Origin: Chloroflexota bacterium
GTDB lineage: Bacteria; Chloroflexota; JAJPGV01
Direction of reading: 5' to 3'
Length of the DNA: 64,000 nucleotides
NCBI GenBank assembly: GCA_021325635.1
Contig: JAJPGV010000035.1
Coordinates: 62,001 to 126,000, forward strand
The notes below the pieces were generated by a model. That model had not been told where the DNA came from. It made no database searches and saw only the letters and a list, made by a program, of their open reading frames with translations. The position numbers were made by a program, and so were the translations under genes. Below, in pieces: positions 1 through 8,124 of the stretch. The first letter of the stretch is position 1, and each line of letters starts with the position of its first letter.

Positions 1-242
1 ATGGTTTGAAGCTGAAAACGGTTGAAGCCGAACGCTTGCTCGTCGATCAGCTGTCTGCTGACAGCAGGATGGACGGCTGGCCATACGAGGACAGCGAGGG
101 AAATGACCGACGCAGCCAGCTGGATGAAACCAACGACGAGTAAGGCGACGCACAGGAAACGGACCCAGCGCAGCGGATCCGTCTCGACTCCGTCCGGTTC
201 CTCGTCCGTATCCCGCGGCTCAGCGGGGGCGTGCATTTCCAT
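1..242 (-). CDS. small membrane protein, N-terminal part only (runs off window)
   Basis: An open frame reads leftward from ATG at 242 (a second ATG lies at 236) and reaches the window edge without a stop, about 80 residues. The first 25 residues are acidic and Pro-rich; residues 27-57 are strongly hydrophobic (RFLCVALLVVGFIQLAAS and on), so at least one membrane segment with a cytoplasmic N-terminus is likely. It starts 34 nt after the Nudix stop in the same direction, so it may end the serine operon. No family is recognised from this fragment. Confidence 0.55.
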   Translation of the reverse strand, partial: MEMHAPAEPRDTDEEPDGVETDPLRWVRFLCVALLVVGFIQLAASVISLAVLVWPAVHPAVSRQLIDEQAFGFNRFQLQT

Positions 243-276
243 GGGCGAATGCTAGCCAGGCCGGCCGCTGTCCCCT

Positions 277-720
277 CTAGTCGCCAACCTCCGGCCCCGC
301 CAGCAGCGCTTCCGTCTTCTCCAGCACGCGCACTTCGTTCTGGTAGCTGAGCAGGGCCTTGGCCTCCTCGATCGGCAGCCACTCCACGAAGTCGTGCTCG
401 TGGTCGTGCAGCGAGGTGTCGCCACCAATTGGCCGCATCAGGTAGAAATGCACGAATTTGTGGAAGCGCGTGTCAATGGCGGCGCGCACGAACCAGTACT
501 CGATCACGTCGATCTTGCGCTCGATCTCGACCTCCACGCCGGTCTCTTCGCGGACCTCGCGTTTGGCCGTTTCCTCCATTGATTCGCCCGGGTTAGGTGT
601 TCCCTTCGGTAGGCCCCATATGCCCGGGTCCCGGCGGCCCACGATGATTACTTCGAGCGGCCCCTCGGGGAGCTTGCGGTGGACCACGCCGCCAAAGGAT
701 TCTGCCCGTTCAGTTCGCAT
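277..720 (-). CDS. Nudix hydrolase
   Basis: A 147-residue single-domain Nudix protein. The box is complete: G40, E46, R54-E55-V56, E58-E59 and G61 match GX5EX7REUXEEXGU, so Mg-dependent cleavage of a nucleoside diphosphate linked to X is expected. The opening (ESFGGVVHR) and WGLPKG before the box resemble the Ap4A/diphosphoinositol-type Nudix enzymes rather than MutT, but the substrate cannot be read from sequence. It follows the 104-residue unknown protein by 12 nt and is the fifth gene of the operon that begins with the aminotransferase at 4418. ATG start at 720. Confidence 0.9.
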   Translation of the reverse strand: MRTERAESFGGVVHRKLPEGPLEVIIVGRRDPGIWGLPKGTPNPGESMEETAKREVREETGVEVEIERKIDVIEYWFVRAAIDTRFHKFVHFYLMRPIGGDTSLHDHEHDFVEWLPIEEAKALLSYQNEVRVLEKTEALLAGPEVGD

Positions 721-732
721 CGAGGCTAAAGC

Positions 733-1047
733 TTAGTTGTTTGAGGCGGATCCCTGCTCTTCCTCGAGGTAGTCGTCGCTGTAGAAGCCCAGCTCTGTGC
801 CGCGATAGACGGTGACCAGGAAGTCTTCTCGTGGGACTTCGGCGGACAGCACCAGATCGTTGTCGATTTCCTCGATCATCTTGAGGATCTCGCCCTCCTC
901 GCGATCGACCTCCAGGATGAGCGTGCCGTACACCGTGGCGGCGGTGAAGTGCAAGTCGATCCGGCCCAGCCGCCGGCTGCCATCCATGAGGCTGTAGCCT
1001 TCGGAATTCGGGGTGCGGAAAAGCCGGTCGAACCTCATCTCCGACAT
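733..1047 (-). CDS. conserved hypothetical protein, 104 aa
   Basis: A small soluble protein of 104 residues with no motif I recognise. The first 60 residues alternate polar and hydrophobic positions (DLHFTAATVYGTLILEVD) as in a beta sheet; the C-terminal half is acidic (EEGEILKMIEEIDND) and ends in EEEQGSASNN. It sits 15 nt after the histidine phosphatase and 12 nt before the Nudix gene, on the same strand, so it is co-transcribed with the serine genes. A regulatory or metal-binding role is possible but nothing in the sequence proves one. Confidence 0.7.
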   Translation of the reverse strand: MSEMRFDRLFRTPNSEGYSLMDGSRRLGRIDLHFTAATVYGTLILEVDREEGEILKMIEEIDNDLVLSAEVPREDFLVTVYRGTELGFYSDDYLEEEQGSASNN

Positions 1048-1062
1048 CGGGGGAACACCTCC

Positions 1063-1701
1063 TCAACGCACCTGTACGTGTACGCTCGATCTTAACCCTT
1101 CGAGGTGGCACGTATCGTTAATGGCCATGATCAAGGGCACCTCGTGGTCCTCGATCACGGACAGCCCGCAATTGTCACGCTCGATGCTCCACATCCCGTC
1201 CGGCTTCATCTGCAGGAAGTGCGCCAGCATCAGCTGCAGCACCTCCCCATGGGTGATCACCACCACCTGGCCGTCGGCGTGCTCCTGTCGCGCATACGCC
1301 AGGAAGCTCAGCGCTCTAGCGCGCACCTCCAGCAATGATTCGCCTCCAGGCATGCGCACCGCGGCTGGCTCGGTCTGCCACTGCCGGTGCAGCTCGGGCC
1401 ACGTTTCCGCCACCTCCTCGCGGGAACGACCGGACCAGGCGCCGTGGTCCATATCCAGGAGCTCCCGACGGGTAATCACCGATCCGTCCACACCCGCCAC
1501 GATGCGCGCCGTCTGAAGGGCGCGCCGCAGCGGACTGCTGTAGACGGCGGTCAGCTCGCGATTTGCCAGCCGATCTCGCAGGGCTTCGGCCTGCCGCATC
1601 CCGAGGGGGCTGAGCTGGCTGTCATCGAGCCGGCCCTGGTACATCCCACGACCGTTCCAGTCGCTCTCGGCGTGGCGGGCCAGGAGGAACGTGAGCGCCA
1701 T
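1063..1701 (-). CDS. histidine phosphatase (phosphoglycerate mutase-like), candidate phosphoserine phosphatase
   Basis: A 212-residue member of the histidine phosphatase superfamily. The catalytic RHG motif appears as R9-H10-A11; R60 (SPLRRALQTA) and H151 (VVITHGE) supply the remaining core residues, and D85/H86 lie where the family proton donor segment sits. It is 24 nt downstream of serA and two genes downstream of a class V aminotransferase. Metal-independent phosphoserine phosphatases of this fold are known (Hydrogenobacter iPSP), so the context makes it the likely last step of serine synthesis; a sugar-phosphate or cobalamin-pathway phosphatase is the alternative. The specificity is inferred from position only. 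Confidence 0.88.
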   Translation of the reverse strand: MALTFLLARHAESDWNGRGMYQGRLDDSQLSPLGMRQAEALRDRLANRELTAVYSSPLRRALQTARIVAGVDGSVITRRELLDMDHGAWSGRSREEVAETWPELHRQWQTEPAAVRMPGGESLLEVRARALSFLAYARQEHADGQVVVITHGEVLQLMLAHFLQMKPDGMWSIERDNCGLSVIEDHEVPLIMAINDTCHLEGLRSSVHVQVR

Positions 1702-1725
1702 GCCGCGTGGCGACCGCCGGCGCGG

Positions 1726-3291
1726 CTAGAGCCTGACCAGCCGCGTCTCCCCTACGCCGGGGATGGCGCGGACGCGCTCCAGCACGTCGTCCGGGATTGG
1801 ATCGTCGACGATCAGGATCATGATCGAATCGCCGCCGCGAGCGGTCAGCCGGCCAACCTGCATGCCCGAGATGTTGATGTCGGTCTCGCCCAGCAGAGTG
1901 CCGACCTTGCCGACCATGCCAGGCCGGTCCTGATGGCGCGCCACCAGCCACTGGCCTTGGGCGGGTAGGTCCACCCGATAGCGATTCATCTGCACGATGC
2001 GCGGCTCGCCGTACTCGACCGTCCCTGCCACCAGCGTATCGCCCACCTGCAGCGTCACCAGGCTCTCGAACGTATCGATGTCGTAGACGCGCTTCTCGGT
2101 GACGGTCAGCCCGCGGGCCTTGGCCAGGACGCCCGCGTTGACCACGTTCACCTTCTGATCGGACGTGGCCTCCAGAATGCCCTTGAGCACGGCGGTCGTT
2201 ATCGGTGCTGGGGAATGCTGTGCGATATCGCCGCCGACCGTGAGCTCGATGGGCCCGATCTGCCCTTCGGTCAGCTGCGTGTACAGCCGGCCCAGCTTCT
2301 CGGCCAGCCCTAGGAAGGGCCCCAGGATCTCAGCCAGCTCGGGCGGGACAGCCGGAGCGTTGATGGCGAAACGGGGCTGCCTGCCCTGAGCGACCTCTTC
2401 GATCTGCCGCGCCACGTCCACCGCGACGGCGATCTGCGCTTCCTCGGTAGAGGCGCCCAGGTGCGGCGTCACGATGATCCGGCCGTTGGTCTGGACCAGC
2501 ACGTTGTCCAGCGCTGGCTCCTTGGTAAACACGTCGATCGCCGCGCCGCCGATGCGGCCGCTGCTCACCGCCTTGGCCAGCGCGTCCTCGTTGATGATGC
2601 CGCCGCGGGCGCAATTGACGATACGCAGCGTGGGCTTCGCCAGCGCGAATTCCTTGTCGGCGATAAGGTTCGTCGTAGCTGGCGTCAACGGCGTGTGCAC
2701 GGTGATGAAATCGGCCCGGCGCATGATGTCCGGGATCGACAGCAGCTCGACGCCGGCTGCCCGGGCCTGCTCGGCCGAGATGTACGGGTCGTAGCCGACC
2801 AGCTCCATCTCAAAGGCGCGGGCGCGTTTGGCGACTTCCAGGCCGATCTTGCCCAGGCCCACGATGCCCAACGTCCGGCCCCGCAACTCGAGGCCGACGA
2901 ACTTGGACCGCTGCCACTCGCCGCCCTTGAGGGAGGCGTATGCCTGCGGGACGTTGCGCGCCACCGACAGCAGCATGGCCATGGTGTGCTCGGTGGCGGC
3001 AATGGTGTTGCCGGTCGGCGAGTACACCACCAGCACGCCACGGCGGGTGGCGGCCGGGACGTCGATGTTGTCCACACCTACTCCGGCGCGGCCAACGACC
3101 TGCAGCTTGGAGCCAGCCTCGATGACGTCTGCCGTCACCTGCGTCTCGCTGCGCACGACCAGCGCCTCGGCCTCGCTGACGGCGCTCAGCAGGTCGGCGC
3201 CCTTCAGGCCGGTCCGAACGTCAACGTCGGCGAACTGCCGCAGATAGTCCAGCCCCTCCTGGGCGATGGGATCGGTGACGAGGACGCGCAT
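1726..3291 (-). CDS. serA: D-3-phosphoglycerate dehydrogenase, long form with ACT domain
   Basis: Oxidises 3-phosphoglycerate to 3-phosphohydroxypyruvate, the first step of the phosphorylated serine pathway. The 521-residue length is that of the long type: substrate and Rossmann domains (residues 1-310), an intervening domain, and a C-terminal ACT domain (about 445-521, HQDRPGMVGKVGTLLG). The NAD-binding GLGKIG is at 145-150, and the catalytic triad is R229 (NCARGG), E258 (FTKEPA) and H277 (TPHLGA). It lies 17 nt after the aminotransferase and 24 nt before the phosphatase. ACT domains in this family usually bind serine for feedback control. ATG start at 3291. Confidence 0.97.
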   Translation of the reverse strand: MRVLVTDPIAQEGLDYLRQFADVDVRTGLKGADLLSAVSEAEALVVRSETQVTADVIEAGSKLQVVGRAGVGVDNIDVPAATRRGVLVVYSPTGNTIAATEHTMAMLLSVARNVPQAYASLKGGEWQRSKFVGLELRGRTLGIVGLGKIGLEVAKRARAFEMELVGYDPYISAEQARAAGVELLSIPDIMRRADFITVHTPLTPATTNLIADKEFALAKPTLRIVNCARGGIINEDALAKAVSSGRIGGAAIDVFTKEPALDNVLVQTNGRIIVTPHLGASTEEAQIAVAVDVARQIEEVAQGRQPRFAINAPAVPPELAEILGPFLGLAEKLGRLYTQLTEGQIGPIELTVGGDIAQHSPAPITTAVLKGILEATSDQKVNVVNAGVLAKARGLTVTEKRVYDIDTFESLVTLQVGDTLVAGTVEYGEPRIVQMNRYRVDLPAQGQWLVARHQDRPGMVGKVGTLLGETDINISGMQVGRLTARGGDSIMILIVDDPIPDDVLERVRAIPGVGETRLVRL

Positions 3292-3308
3292 GCGCGGCGA
3301 GGCGGCCT

Positions 3309-4418
3309 TCAGACCGTTGCGCCGGCGGGCACCTTGTGGCCCAGCTCGACCAGCGTCTCACGCAGGCAGGCCATGCACGCCTTGACGTCCTCCAGGTGCA
3401 CCCAGCCAAGGTGGCCGATGCGGATGATCTTGTCGGTCAGCTGCTCCTGTCCGATGGCGATCACCACGTCGTACTTGTCCTCCAGGATCTTCTGGATGTC
3501 CTTACTGCCGATGCCCTCGGGCACGTAGGCCGCGGTGACCACGGACGAGGCGTATTTCGGGTCGGCAAACAGCTTGAGGCCGAGCGCCTGCATGGCGCCG
3601 CGGCAATACGCGCCTATTTCGTTGTGCCGGCGATAGATGTTCTGCAGACCTTCCTGCTCGATGAGCTCGAGCGACTTGCGCAGGCCGTAGTACAGGCTCA
3701 CCGGTGGGGTATATGGATTCTCGCCTCGGCGCTGGTAGTTCATGCAGTTCGTCCAGTCCCAGTAGAAGCGCGGCATCTTGGCCTGCTTATGCGCTTCCCA
3801 GGCCTGTGCGCTGACGGATACCAGCCCCAGGCCCGGAGGGAGCATCAGCGCCTTCTGCGAGCCGGTGGCCACCACGTCGATCTGCCAGTTGTCGGTCTGC
3901 AGCTCGACCGCGCCCATGCCGCTGACGGAGTCGACCATCAGGAGGGCGCCGGTGGGCTTGATGACCTCGGCCAGCGACTTGACGTCGTTGGTTACGCCGG
4001 TCGACGTCTCATTGTGGGTCACCAGCACCGCCTTGAACGGCCCCTCGGCGCGCAGCTTCTCGGCCACTGCCCCGGGATCGGCGCCTTGGCCCCACTCGAA
4101 ATTCAGCATGGTGACGTCTGCGCCGAACAGCCGGGCGATCTCACCCCAGCGCTTGCCGAACGAGCCGATCGAAACGCCCAGCACGCGGTCCCCGGGAGAA
4201 AGCGTGTTGACGATGCAGGACTCCAGCGCTCCCGAGCCGGACGAGGGGTAGAAGATGATGTCGTTGGCGGTTTGAAAGACCCGTTTCAGACCCTCTGTGC
4301 ATTCGCCCAGGATGCTGGCGTATTCCCGCCCGCGATGGTTGATCATCGGCCGGGACAGCTCGCCCAGCACCTCATCCGGGACTGGTGTCGGACCAGGAAT
4401 GCGGAGGTTCAATGGCAC
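3309..4418 (-). CDS. class V aminotransferase (serine-pyruvate/phosphoserine type)
   Basis: A 369-residue PLP enzyme of the alanine-glyoxylate/serine-pyruvate aminotransferase family. K189 in GSQKALMLPPG is the PLP lysine, D163 in MVDSVSG contacts the pyridine nitrogen, and HNETSTG (135-141) is the family loop. It heads the operon with serA directly behind it. No classical SerC is seen in the window, so it may supply the phosphoserine transamination, as proposed for similar gene pairs; serine-glyoxylate transamination is the alternative. The start is GTG at 4418 with AAGGAG about 11 nt upstream. Confidence 0.92.
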   Translation of the reverse strand: MPLNLRIPGPTPVPDEVLGELSRPMINHRGREYASILGECTEGLKRVFQTANDIIFYPSSGSGALESCIVNTLSPGDRVLGVSIGSFGKRWGEIARLFGADVTMLNFEWGQGADPGAVAEKLRAEGPFKAVLVTHNETSTGVTNDVKSLAEVIKPTGALLMVDSVSGMGAVELQTDNWQIDVVATGSQKALMLPPGLGLVSVSAQAWEAHKQAKMPRFYWDWTNCMNYQRRGENPYTPPVSLYYGLRKSLELIEQEGLQNIYRRHNEIGAYCRGAMQALGLKLFADPKYASSVVTAAYVPEGIGSKDIQKILEDKYDVVIAIGQEQLTDKIIRIGHLGWVHLEDVKACMACLRETLVELGHKVPAGATV

Positions 4419-4474
4419 AGAGAAACTCTCCTTGGCGGGATTGGGTCCCCAAGATCGTAGCGCATGGGTCCTCC

Positions 4475-4480
4475 TACACT
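4475..4480 (+). promoter_or_regulatory. -10 box TACACT for a leaderless DUF1015 mRNA
   Basis: TACACT ends 7 nt before the ATG at 4488, with no Shine-Dalgarno. The spacing puts transcription start at or next to the start codon and decides in favour of 4488 over the in-frame ATG at 4464. No clear -35. Confidence 0.5.
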
Positions 4481-4487
4481 AAGACCG

Positions 4488-5765
4488 ATGGCAGAGGTTA
4501 GACCCTTCGCGGGGCTGCGCTTCAGCGGTGTGCCGCTGGCGGACGCAATCGCTCCCCCGTTCGACGTGATTTCGCCCGCACAGCAGGCTGAGCTGTACGA
4601 TCGCAGCCCCTACAACGTCGTCCGCCTCGAGCTGGGACGCGAGCCCGATCGCTACGCGGAGGCGGGCCGGTGCTACCAGGCGTGGCGCAGCGCGGGAGTC
4701 CTGCGTCGAGACGAGCCCTCCCTGTACCTGTACGAGCAGCGCTTCGCCGTGGCGGGCGCCACGCATACTCGTGTCGGCCTGGTTGTGCGTGTGAAGCTCG
4801 AGCCCTGGGAGGCCGGCGTCGTGCTGCCGCACGAGGCCACCCACAGCAAGGCCAAGGAAGATCGCATCCAGTTGATGCGCGCCGTTCGGGCCAACGTCAG
4901 TCCGGTGTTTGGTCTGTACGAAGATCCGAGTGGCGAGGTGCGGGCCCTGCTGCAGCCCGTCCGCGAGACGGAGCCCGCCGCCGCGGCGACCGACGATCTT
5001 GGTGAGGAGCACCGCCTCTGGCCGGTGTCCGATCCCGGCCTGCACGCGGCGATCGGGACGCTCTTTGCGGATCGCAAGCTGTTCATCGCCGATGGCCACC
5101 ACCGTTACGAGACCGCCCTGGCCTATCGCGACGAGAGGCGCGCCGGCCAACAGACAGCCGGCGAGCAGCCATCCGACTTCGTGATGATGGTGCTGGTTGA
5201 TTTCCAAGATCCGGGGCTGGTCGTACTGCCGACGCATCGTCTGATGTACGACCTATCGGCTGCGCAGCTCGGGCAGCTGGGCTCCGGACTGGGCGAGTAC
5301 TTCGAAGTGATTGCCGCGGCCGAAAGCCCTTCGCCGCGTGCCCTCCAGGCGGCCACAGCTCAGGCCGATGCCGAAGTCAGGCCTGCCTTCGTGATGTTCG
5401 GGCCGCCGCCCAACGGCCTGCGTGTCCTGGCCCTGAAACGGGAATGGCAGGGCAAGACCTTCGATCCCGATCATTCGCCTGCCTGGAACCAGCTGGACGT
5501 GTCGGTCATCCACGGCGCAATCGCCCGCGCGCTCGGGCTATCGGCCGAGGACGCGGCCCGCCAGCGCTACTTCCGCTACATCCAAGAGCCGGACCTCGCG
5601 ATCCGCGCGGTGCAGGCTGACGAAGCCCAGCTGGTGTTGATCCTTCGGTCGACGCCGGCCACTGCGATCCGTGACGTCGCTTTGGCCGGGGACAAGATGC
5701 CGCAGAAGTCGACCTATTTCTATCCCAAGCTGGCCACCGGCGTCGTGATTCATCCGCTGGACTAA
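4488..5765 (+). CDS. DUF1015 family protein
   Basis: A 425-residue protein of the DUF1015 family (HTPSP-like uncharacterised proteins). Family hallmarks are the N-terminal RPF.G..F (residues 5-12), APPFDVISP near residue 24, LPHEATHSKAKEDR near 120, and IADGHHRYETAL near 205, a conserved His/Asp patch that looks catalytic. The biochemical role is not known to me. In some genomes members of this family lie beside serA and amino acid genes; here it is divergent from the serine operon, 70 nt away, which fits that association. It starts at ATG 4488 by the promoter argument; ATG 4464 would add eight residues. Confidence 0.9.
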   Translation: MAEVRPFAGLRFSGVPLADAIAPPFDVISPAQQAELYDRSPYNVVRLELGREPDRYAEAGRCYQAWRSAGVLRRDEPSLYLYEQRFAVAGATHTRVGLVVRVKLEPWEAGVVLPHEATHSKAKEDRIQLMRAVRANVSPVFGLYEDPSGEVRALLQPVRETEPAAAATDDLGEEHRLWPVSDPGLHAAIGTLFADRKLFIADGHHRYETALAYRDERRAGQQTAGEQPSDFVMMVLVDFQDPGLVVLPTHRLMYDLSAAQLGQLGSGLGEYFEVIAAAESPSPRALQAATAQADAEVRPAFVMFGPPPNGLRVLALKREWQGKTFDPDHSPAWNQLDVSVIHGAIARALGLSAEDAARQRYFRYIQEPDLAIRAVQADEAQLVLILRSTPATAIRDVALAGDKMPQKSTYFYPKLATGVVIHPLD

Positions 5766-5788
5766 CACTCGTTTACCATGGGGAGCGC

Positions 5789-6028
5789 ATGATCGTAGAC
5801 CTGAAGATGCCCGAGCTGGGTGAAGACGTGAAAGAAGGCACCGTGGCAGCGTGGTTGAAGCAGCCTGGCGACATGGTGCAGCAGGGCGAAGTGATCGCCG
5901 AGTTCATGACCGAGAAGGTCAACGTGGAGTTCCCCTCACCCGCCAGCGGCAAGCTCCTGGAGGTGCTGTACCAGGAGGGTGACGTGGTCAAGAAAGACCA
6001 GGTGATCGCCCGATTGGAAACTGCCTGA
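5789..6028 (+). CDS. free-standing lipoyl/biotinyl-domain protein
   Basis: A 79-residue protein that is nothing but one lipoyl domain. It reads MPELGEDVKEGTV at the N-terminus, then EFMTEKVNVEFPSP with the swinging-arm lysine at about residue 44 in the hairpin turn, and PASGKLLEVLYQEGD as the symmetry-related half. TEKV at the turn points to lipoylation rather than biotinylation (which needs MKM). Normal E2 components carry this domain ahead of a subunit-binding and catalytic domain; both are absent and no E1, E2 or E3 gene is in the window. GGGGAG ahead of the ATG is the ribosome site. It may be a carrier for a remote dehydrogenase or glycine-cleavage-like system. Confidence 0.88.
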   Translation: MIVDLKMPELGEDVKEGTVAAWLKQPGDMVQQGEVIAEFMTEKVNVEFPSPASGKLLEVLYQEGDVVKKDQVIARLETA

Positions 6029-6042
6029 CTGCCGGCTAGAAT
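6014..6042 (+). promoter_or_regulatory. promoter TTGGAA-N17-TAGAAT
   Basis: TTGGAA at 6014-6019 and TAGAAT at 6037-6042 are separated by 17 nt and lie across the end of the lipoyl gene. The -10 ends 10 nt before the ATG at 6053, so the thioredoxin-fold gene can be transcribed alone as a nearly leaderless message. This is the best -35/-10 pair I found in the window. Confidence 0.6.
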
Positions 6043-6052
6043 CGGCGCCGAC

Positions 6053-6373
6053 ATGCGATACGACTGGCGCGAGAACTTCATGAAGTTCTTCAAGAAGCGC
6101 GCACCCATGCAGCCAGACTTGCTGCTCATCGGCCCCGGCGGCGATCCGGACGTGAAGCGCCTGGAGAACTACCTGGAGCGCATGAACCTGGAGTACCGCG
6201 AAATCGATACTCGCGAAGAGCCGCTGCCCTTAGGCTTTGCCTGGAAGGATCAGCCCATCCTGGTCGTGGACGGCGATCCGTATGCCAATGCCAAGCCGCA
6301 GGAGATTGCCCAGGTCGTCGGCCTCGCGCTTCGGCACTACGGTTTCGACGAGGACCACCAAGCCGCGTCCTAG
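6053..6373 (+). CDS. thioredoxin/glutaredoxin-fold-like protein without cysteines
   Basis: A 106-residue protein whose core follows glutaredoxin order: strand DLLLIGP, helix DPDVKRLENYLERMN, strand LEYREID, then a cis-Pro-like QPILVVDGDPY and a last helix AKPQEIAQVVGLAL. The active-site CPYC/CxxC position reads GGDPD, and the protein contains no Cys, so it cannot do thiol-disulfide chemistry. The N-terminal 20 residues are basic and Phe-rich (MKFFKKRAP). It follows the lipoyl protein by 24 nt but has its own promoter. The fold assignment is by eye and is moderate; the function is unknown. Confidence 0.7.
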   Translation: MRYDWRENFMKFFKKRAPMQPDLLLIGPGGDPDVKRLENYLERMNLEYREIDTREEPLPLGFAWKDQPILVVDGDPYANAKPQEIAQVVGLALRHYGFDEDHQAAS

Positions 6374-6469
6374 TCCGTCCCGCATGCCCAGCCCTGTGGG
6401 CTCCGCTCCGAGACGTTCGTTGCTCGCTACCCTGACACCTAGCCCCTTGGGCCGCCGATCGGCGCCCGG

Positions 6470-7090
6470 CTACGTCAGCTCGCGATAGGCGAAGTGCTTG
6501 ATGATGCCCCAGGACGACGGCGGCCAATACGATACCCAGGCCGTCCCAATGAGGTCGTTTTCGGGGAGCATGCCCCAGCTGCGTGAGTCACTGCTGTTAT
6601 TGCGGTTGTCGCCCATCACAAAGTACTCGTGCGGGGGTACGACGGTTGGCGGGAAAAAGCTGTTGGCCGGCGCCTTGATGTAGGGCTCCGAGATGACCTT
6701 GCCGTCGACGATAGTGTCGTGATCGCGTACCTCGACCGTGTCGCCGGGCAGGCCGATCACCCGCTTGACGAACGATTTGCTCGTATCCAGCGGGTATTCG
6801 AACACGATGATGTCGCCACGCTTGGGCGGCTGGAAATGGGTGCCGATCTTGTTGATCAGCAGGTACTGCCCGTCGTTGAGCGTGGGCTCCATGCTGAAGC
6901 CCTCGACCTTGTAGTTCTGGACCAGCACCCGAACGCCCAGGAAGATGATGGCCGTGAGAATGAGCGTTTCCAGGATCTCGCGCATCGTGCCGCCGCGTTT
7001 GAGGCGGGATGCGGGACTCAGTTGTAATGGAGCTATAGACGGAGGCTGAGGGGAAACGGCTGCCTCCGAGACGGGCTCGGAGCTATCCAC
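6470..7090 (-). CDS. lepB: signal peptidase I
   Basis: Membrane-bound serine protease that removes signal peptides from secreted pre-proteins. Numbering from GTG 7090, residues 1-36 are a Ser/Pro/Ala-rich cytoplasmic tail, 40-56 are one membrane anchor ([16 protein letters not shown]), S66 in SMEPTL is the nucleophile and K109 in KRVIGLPGD the general base; [11 protein letters not shown] is the third conserved box. Starts: GTG 7090 gives 206 residues, ATG 6985 gives 171 and begins right at the anchor; neither has a clear ribosome site. Reading further upstream is only the shadow of the sigma gene. It is divergent from the sigma factor. Confidence 0.93.
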   Translation of the reverse strand: MDSSEPVSEAAVSPQPPSIAPLQLSPASRLKRGGTMREILETLILTAIIFLGVRVLVQNYKVEGFSMEPTLNDGQYLLINKIGTHFQPPKRGDIIVFEYPLDTSKSFVKRVIGLPGDTVEVRDHDTIVDGKVISEPYIKAPANSFFPPTVVPPHEYFVMGDNRNNSSDSRSWGMLPENDLIGTAWVSYWPPSSWGIIKHFAYRELT

Positions 7091-7168
7091 CGGTCGAGTA
7101 TATCGGGTGCGTCTTCGCGCTTCAGATACCCATTTGGGGGGGTACTGGCGGTCAAACGGGCAGCGCGA

Positions 7169-7174
7169 TACACT
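7169..7174 (+). promoter_or_regulatory. -10 box TACACT for sigma factor gene
   Basis: TACACT ends 10 nt before GTG 7185 and there is no Shine-Dalgarno, so the mRNA would be leaderless or nearly so. The box supports GTG 7185 over more distal in-frame starts. Confidence 0.45.
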
Positions 7175-7184
7175 CGGACCGGTT

Positions 7185-8051
7185 GTGAGCAAGAATTCTT
7201 TCGAACGTGAACTTGAACTAAGTGACGAACTTGCAGATGAGGCCCTTGGCGCGTACCTGGCTGAGGTGCGCGTTGCCCACGGCGGACAGCTTCTAACCGC
7301 CGAGCAGGAGCAAACGCTCGGCCGGCGTGTGGCCGACGGCGACAACACCGCGATCAACGAGCTGGTGGAGGCGAATCTGCGCCTCGTGGTGAGCGTAGCT
7401 AAGAAGTACGCCAATCGTGGTCTGCCCCTTTCGGACCTCATCCAGGAAGGCAACCTGGGCCTGATTCGTGCGGCCCAGAAGTTCGATTACAAGCGCAACC
7501 TCCGCTTTTCCACGTACGCCGTGTGGTGGATCCGCCAGGCTGTCGGCCGCGCCATCGAGGAACAGGCGGCCATGATTCGCCTGCCTGTGTACGTGGCGCA
7601 GCTCCGCCAGAAGCTGCTGCGCATCGAGTCCGATTTGCATGGCAAGCTGGGGCGGCTGCCCGACGAGTACGAGCTCGCCAATGCCGCGGGCTTGACCATC
7701 GAGAAGGTTCGCGCCGCCCGTTCGGCTTCGTGGGTCTCGGCATCGTTGGATGAGCCCGTGGGGGAGGACGAAGACTCCACGCTGGGCGACCTGCAGGCCG
7801 ACAACAAGATTGGCTCACCCGAAGAGGAAGTCATCCGCGCCGAGCTGCGTGATTTGCTGGAAGACGCGCTGCGCAGCTTGAGCACGCGCGAGGCATTCGT
7901 CATTCGCGCTCGCTATCTGATGTCCAAGCCGCTGTCGCTCGATGAAGTGGGCGAGCAGCTCACCATCACCCGCGAGCGCGTACGCCAGATCGAGGTCGAA
8001 GCGCTTTCCAAGCTCCGCGCCCTCGGCGATCTGGCCGGCTTCCGCATCTAG
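7185..8051 (+). CDS. RNA polymerase sigma-70 family factor (RpoD-like, no region 1.1)
   Basis: A 288-residue sigma factor with regions 1.2 ([10 protein letters not shown], about 23-55), 2 ([17 protein letters not shown] through [13 protein letters not shown], 65-130), 3 (140-210) and 4 with its helix-turn-helix ([20 protein letters not shown], 250-275). All regions that bind core enzyme, the -10 and the -35 are present, so it is either a short primary factor or a group 2 paralogue; region 1.1 and the spacer domain of large primary sigmas are missing. It is transcribed away from lepB. Residues upstream of GTG 7185 are not sigma-like. Confidence 0.93.
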   Translation: MSKNSFERELELSDELADEALGAYLAEVRVAHGGQLLTAEQEQTLGRRVADGDNTAINELVEANLRLVVSVAKKYANRGLPLSDLIQEGNLGLIRAAQKFDYKRNLRFSTYAVWWIRQAVGRAIEEQAAMIRLPVYVAQLRQKLLRIESDLHGKLGRLPDEYELANAAGLTIEKVRAARSASWVSASLDEPVGEDEDSTLGDLQADNKIGSPEEEVIRAELRDLLEDALRSLSTREAFVIRARYLMSKPLSLDEVGEQLTITRERVRQIEVEALSKLRALGDLAGFRI

Positions 8052-8112
8052 CCGGCAGCGGGGCGGTCAAGCCCTGCCGCGTGACCTCGCCCGTTAACCG
8101 GCGTCGCTCATC

Positions 8113-8118
8113 TATTCT
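8113..8118 (+). promoter_or_regulatory. -10 box TATTCT, leaderless start at GTG 8125
   Basis: TATTCT ends 6 nt before the GTG of the 135-residue membrane protein. No ribosome site is visible between them. Confidence 0.5.
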
Positions 8119-8124
8119 TACGCG

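Noticed and set aside
2461-3528. 355-codon open frame antisense to serA and the aminotransferase
   Set aside because: It spans two real genes in the opposite direction and has no motif.
7107-7184. 26-residue N-terminal extension of the sigma factor
   Set aside because: The TACACT box at 7169 lies inside it and the residues do not resemble a sigma N-terminus.
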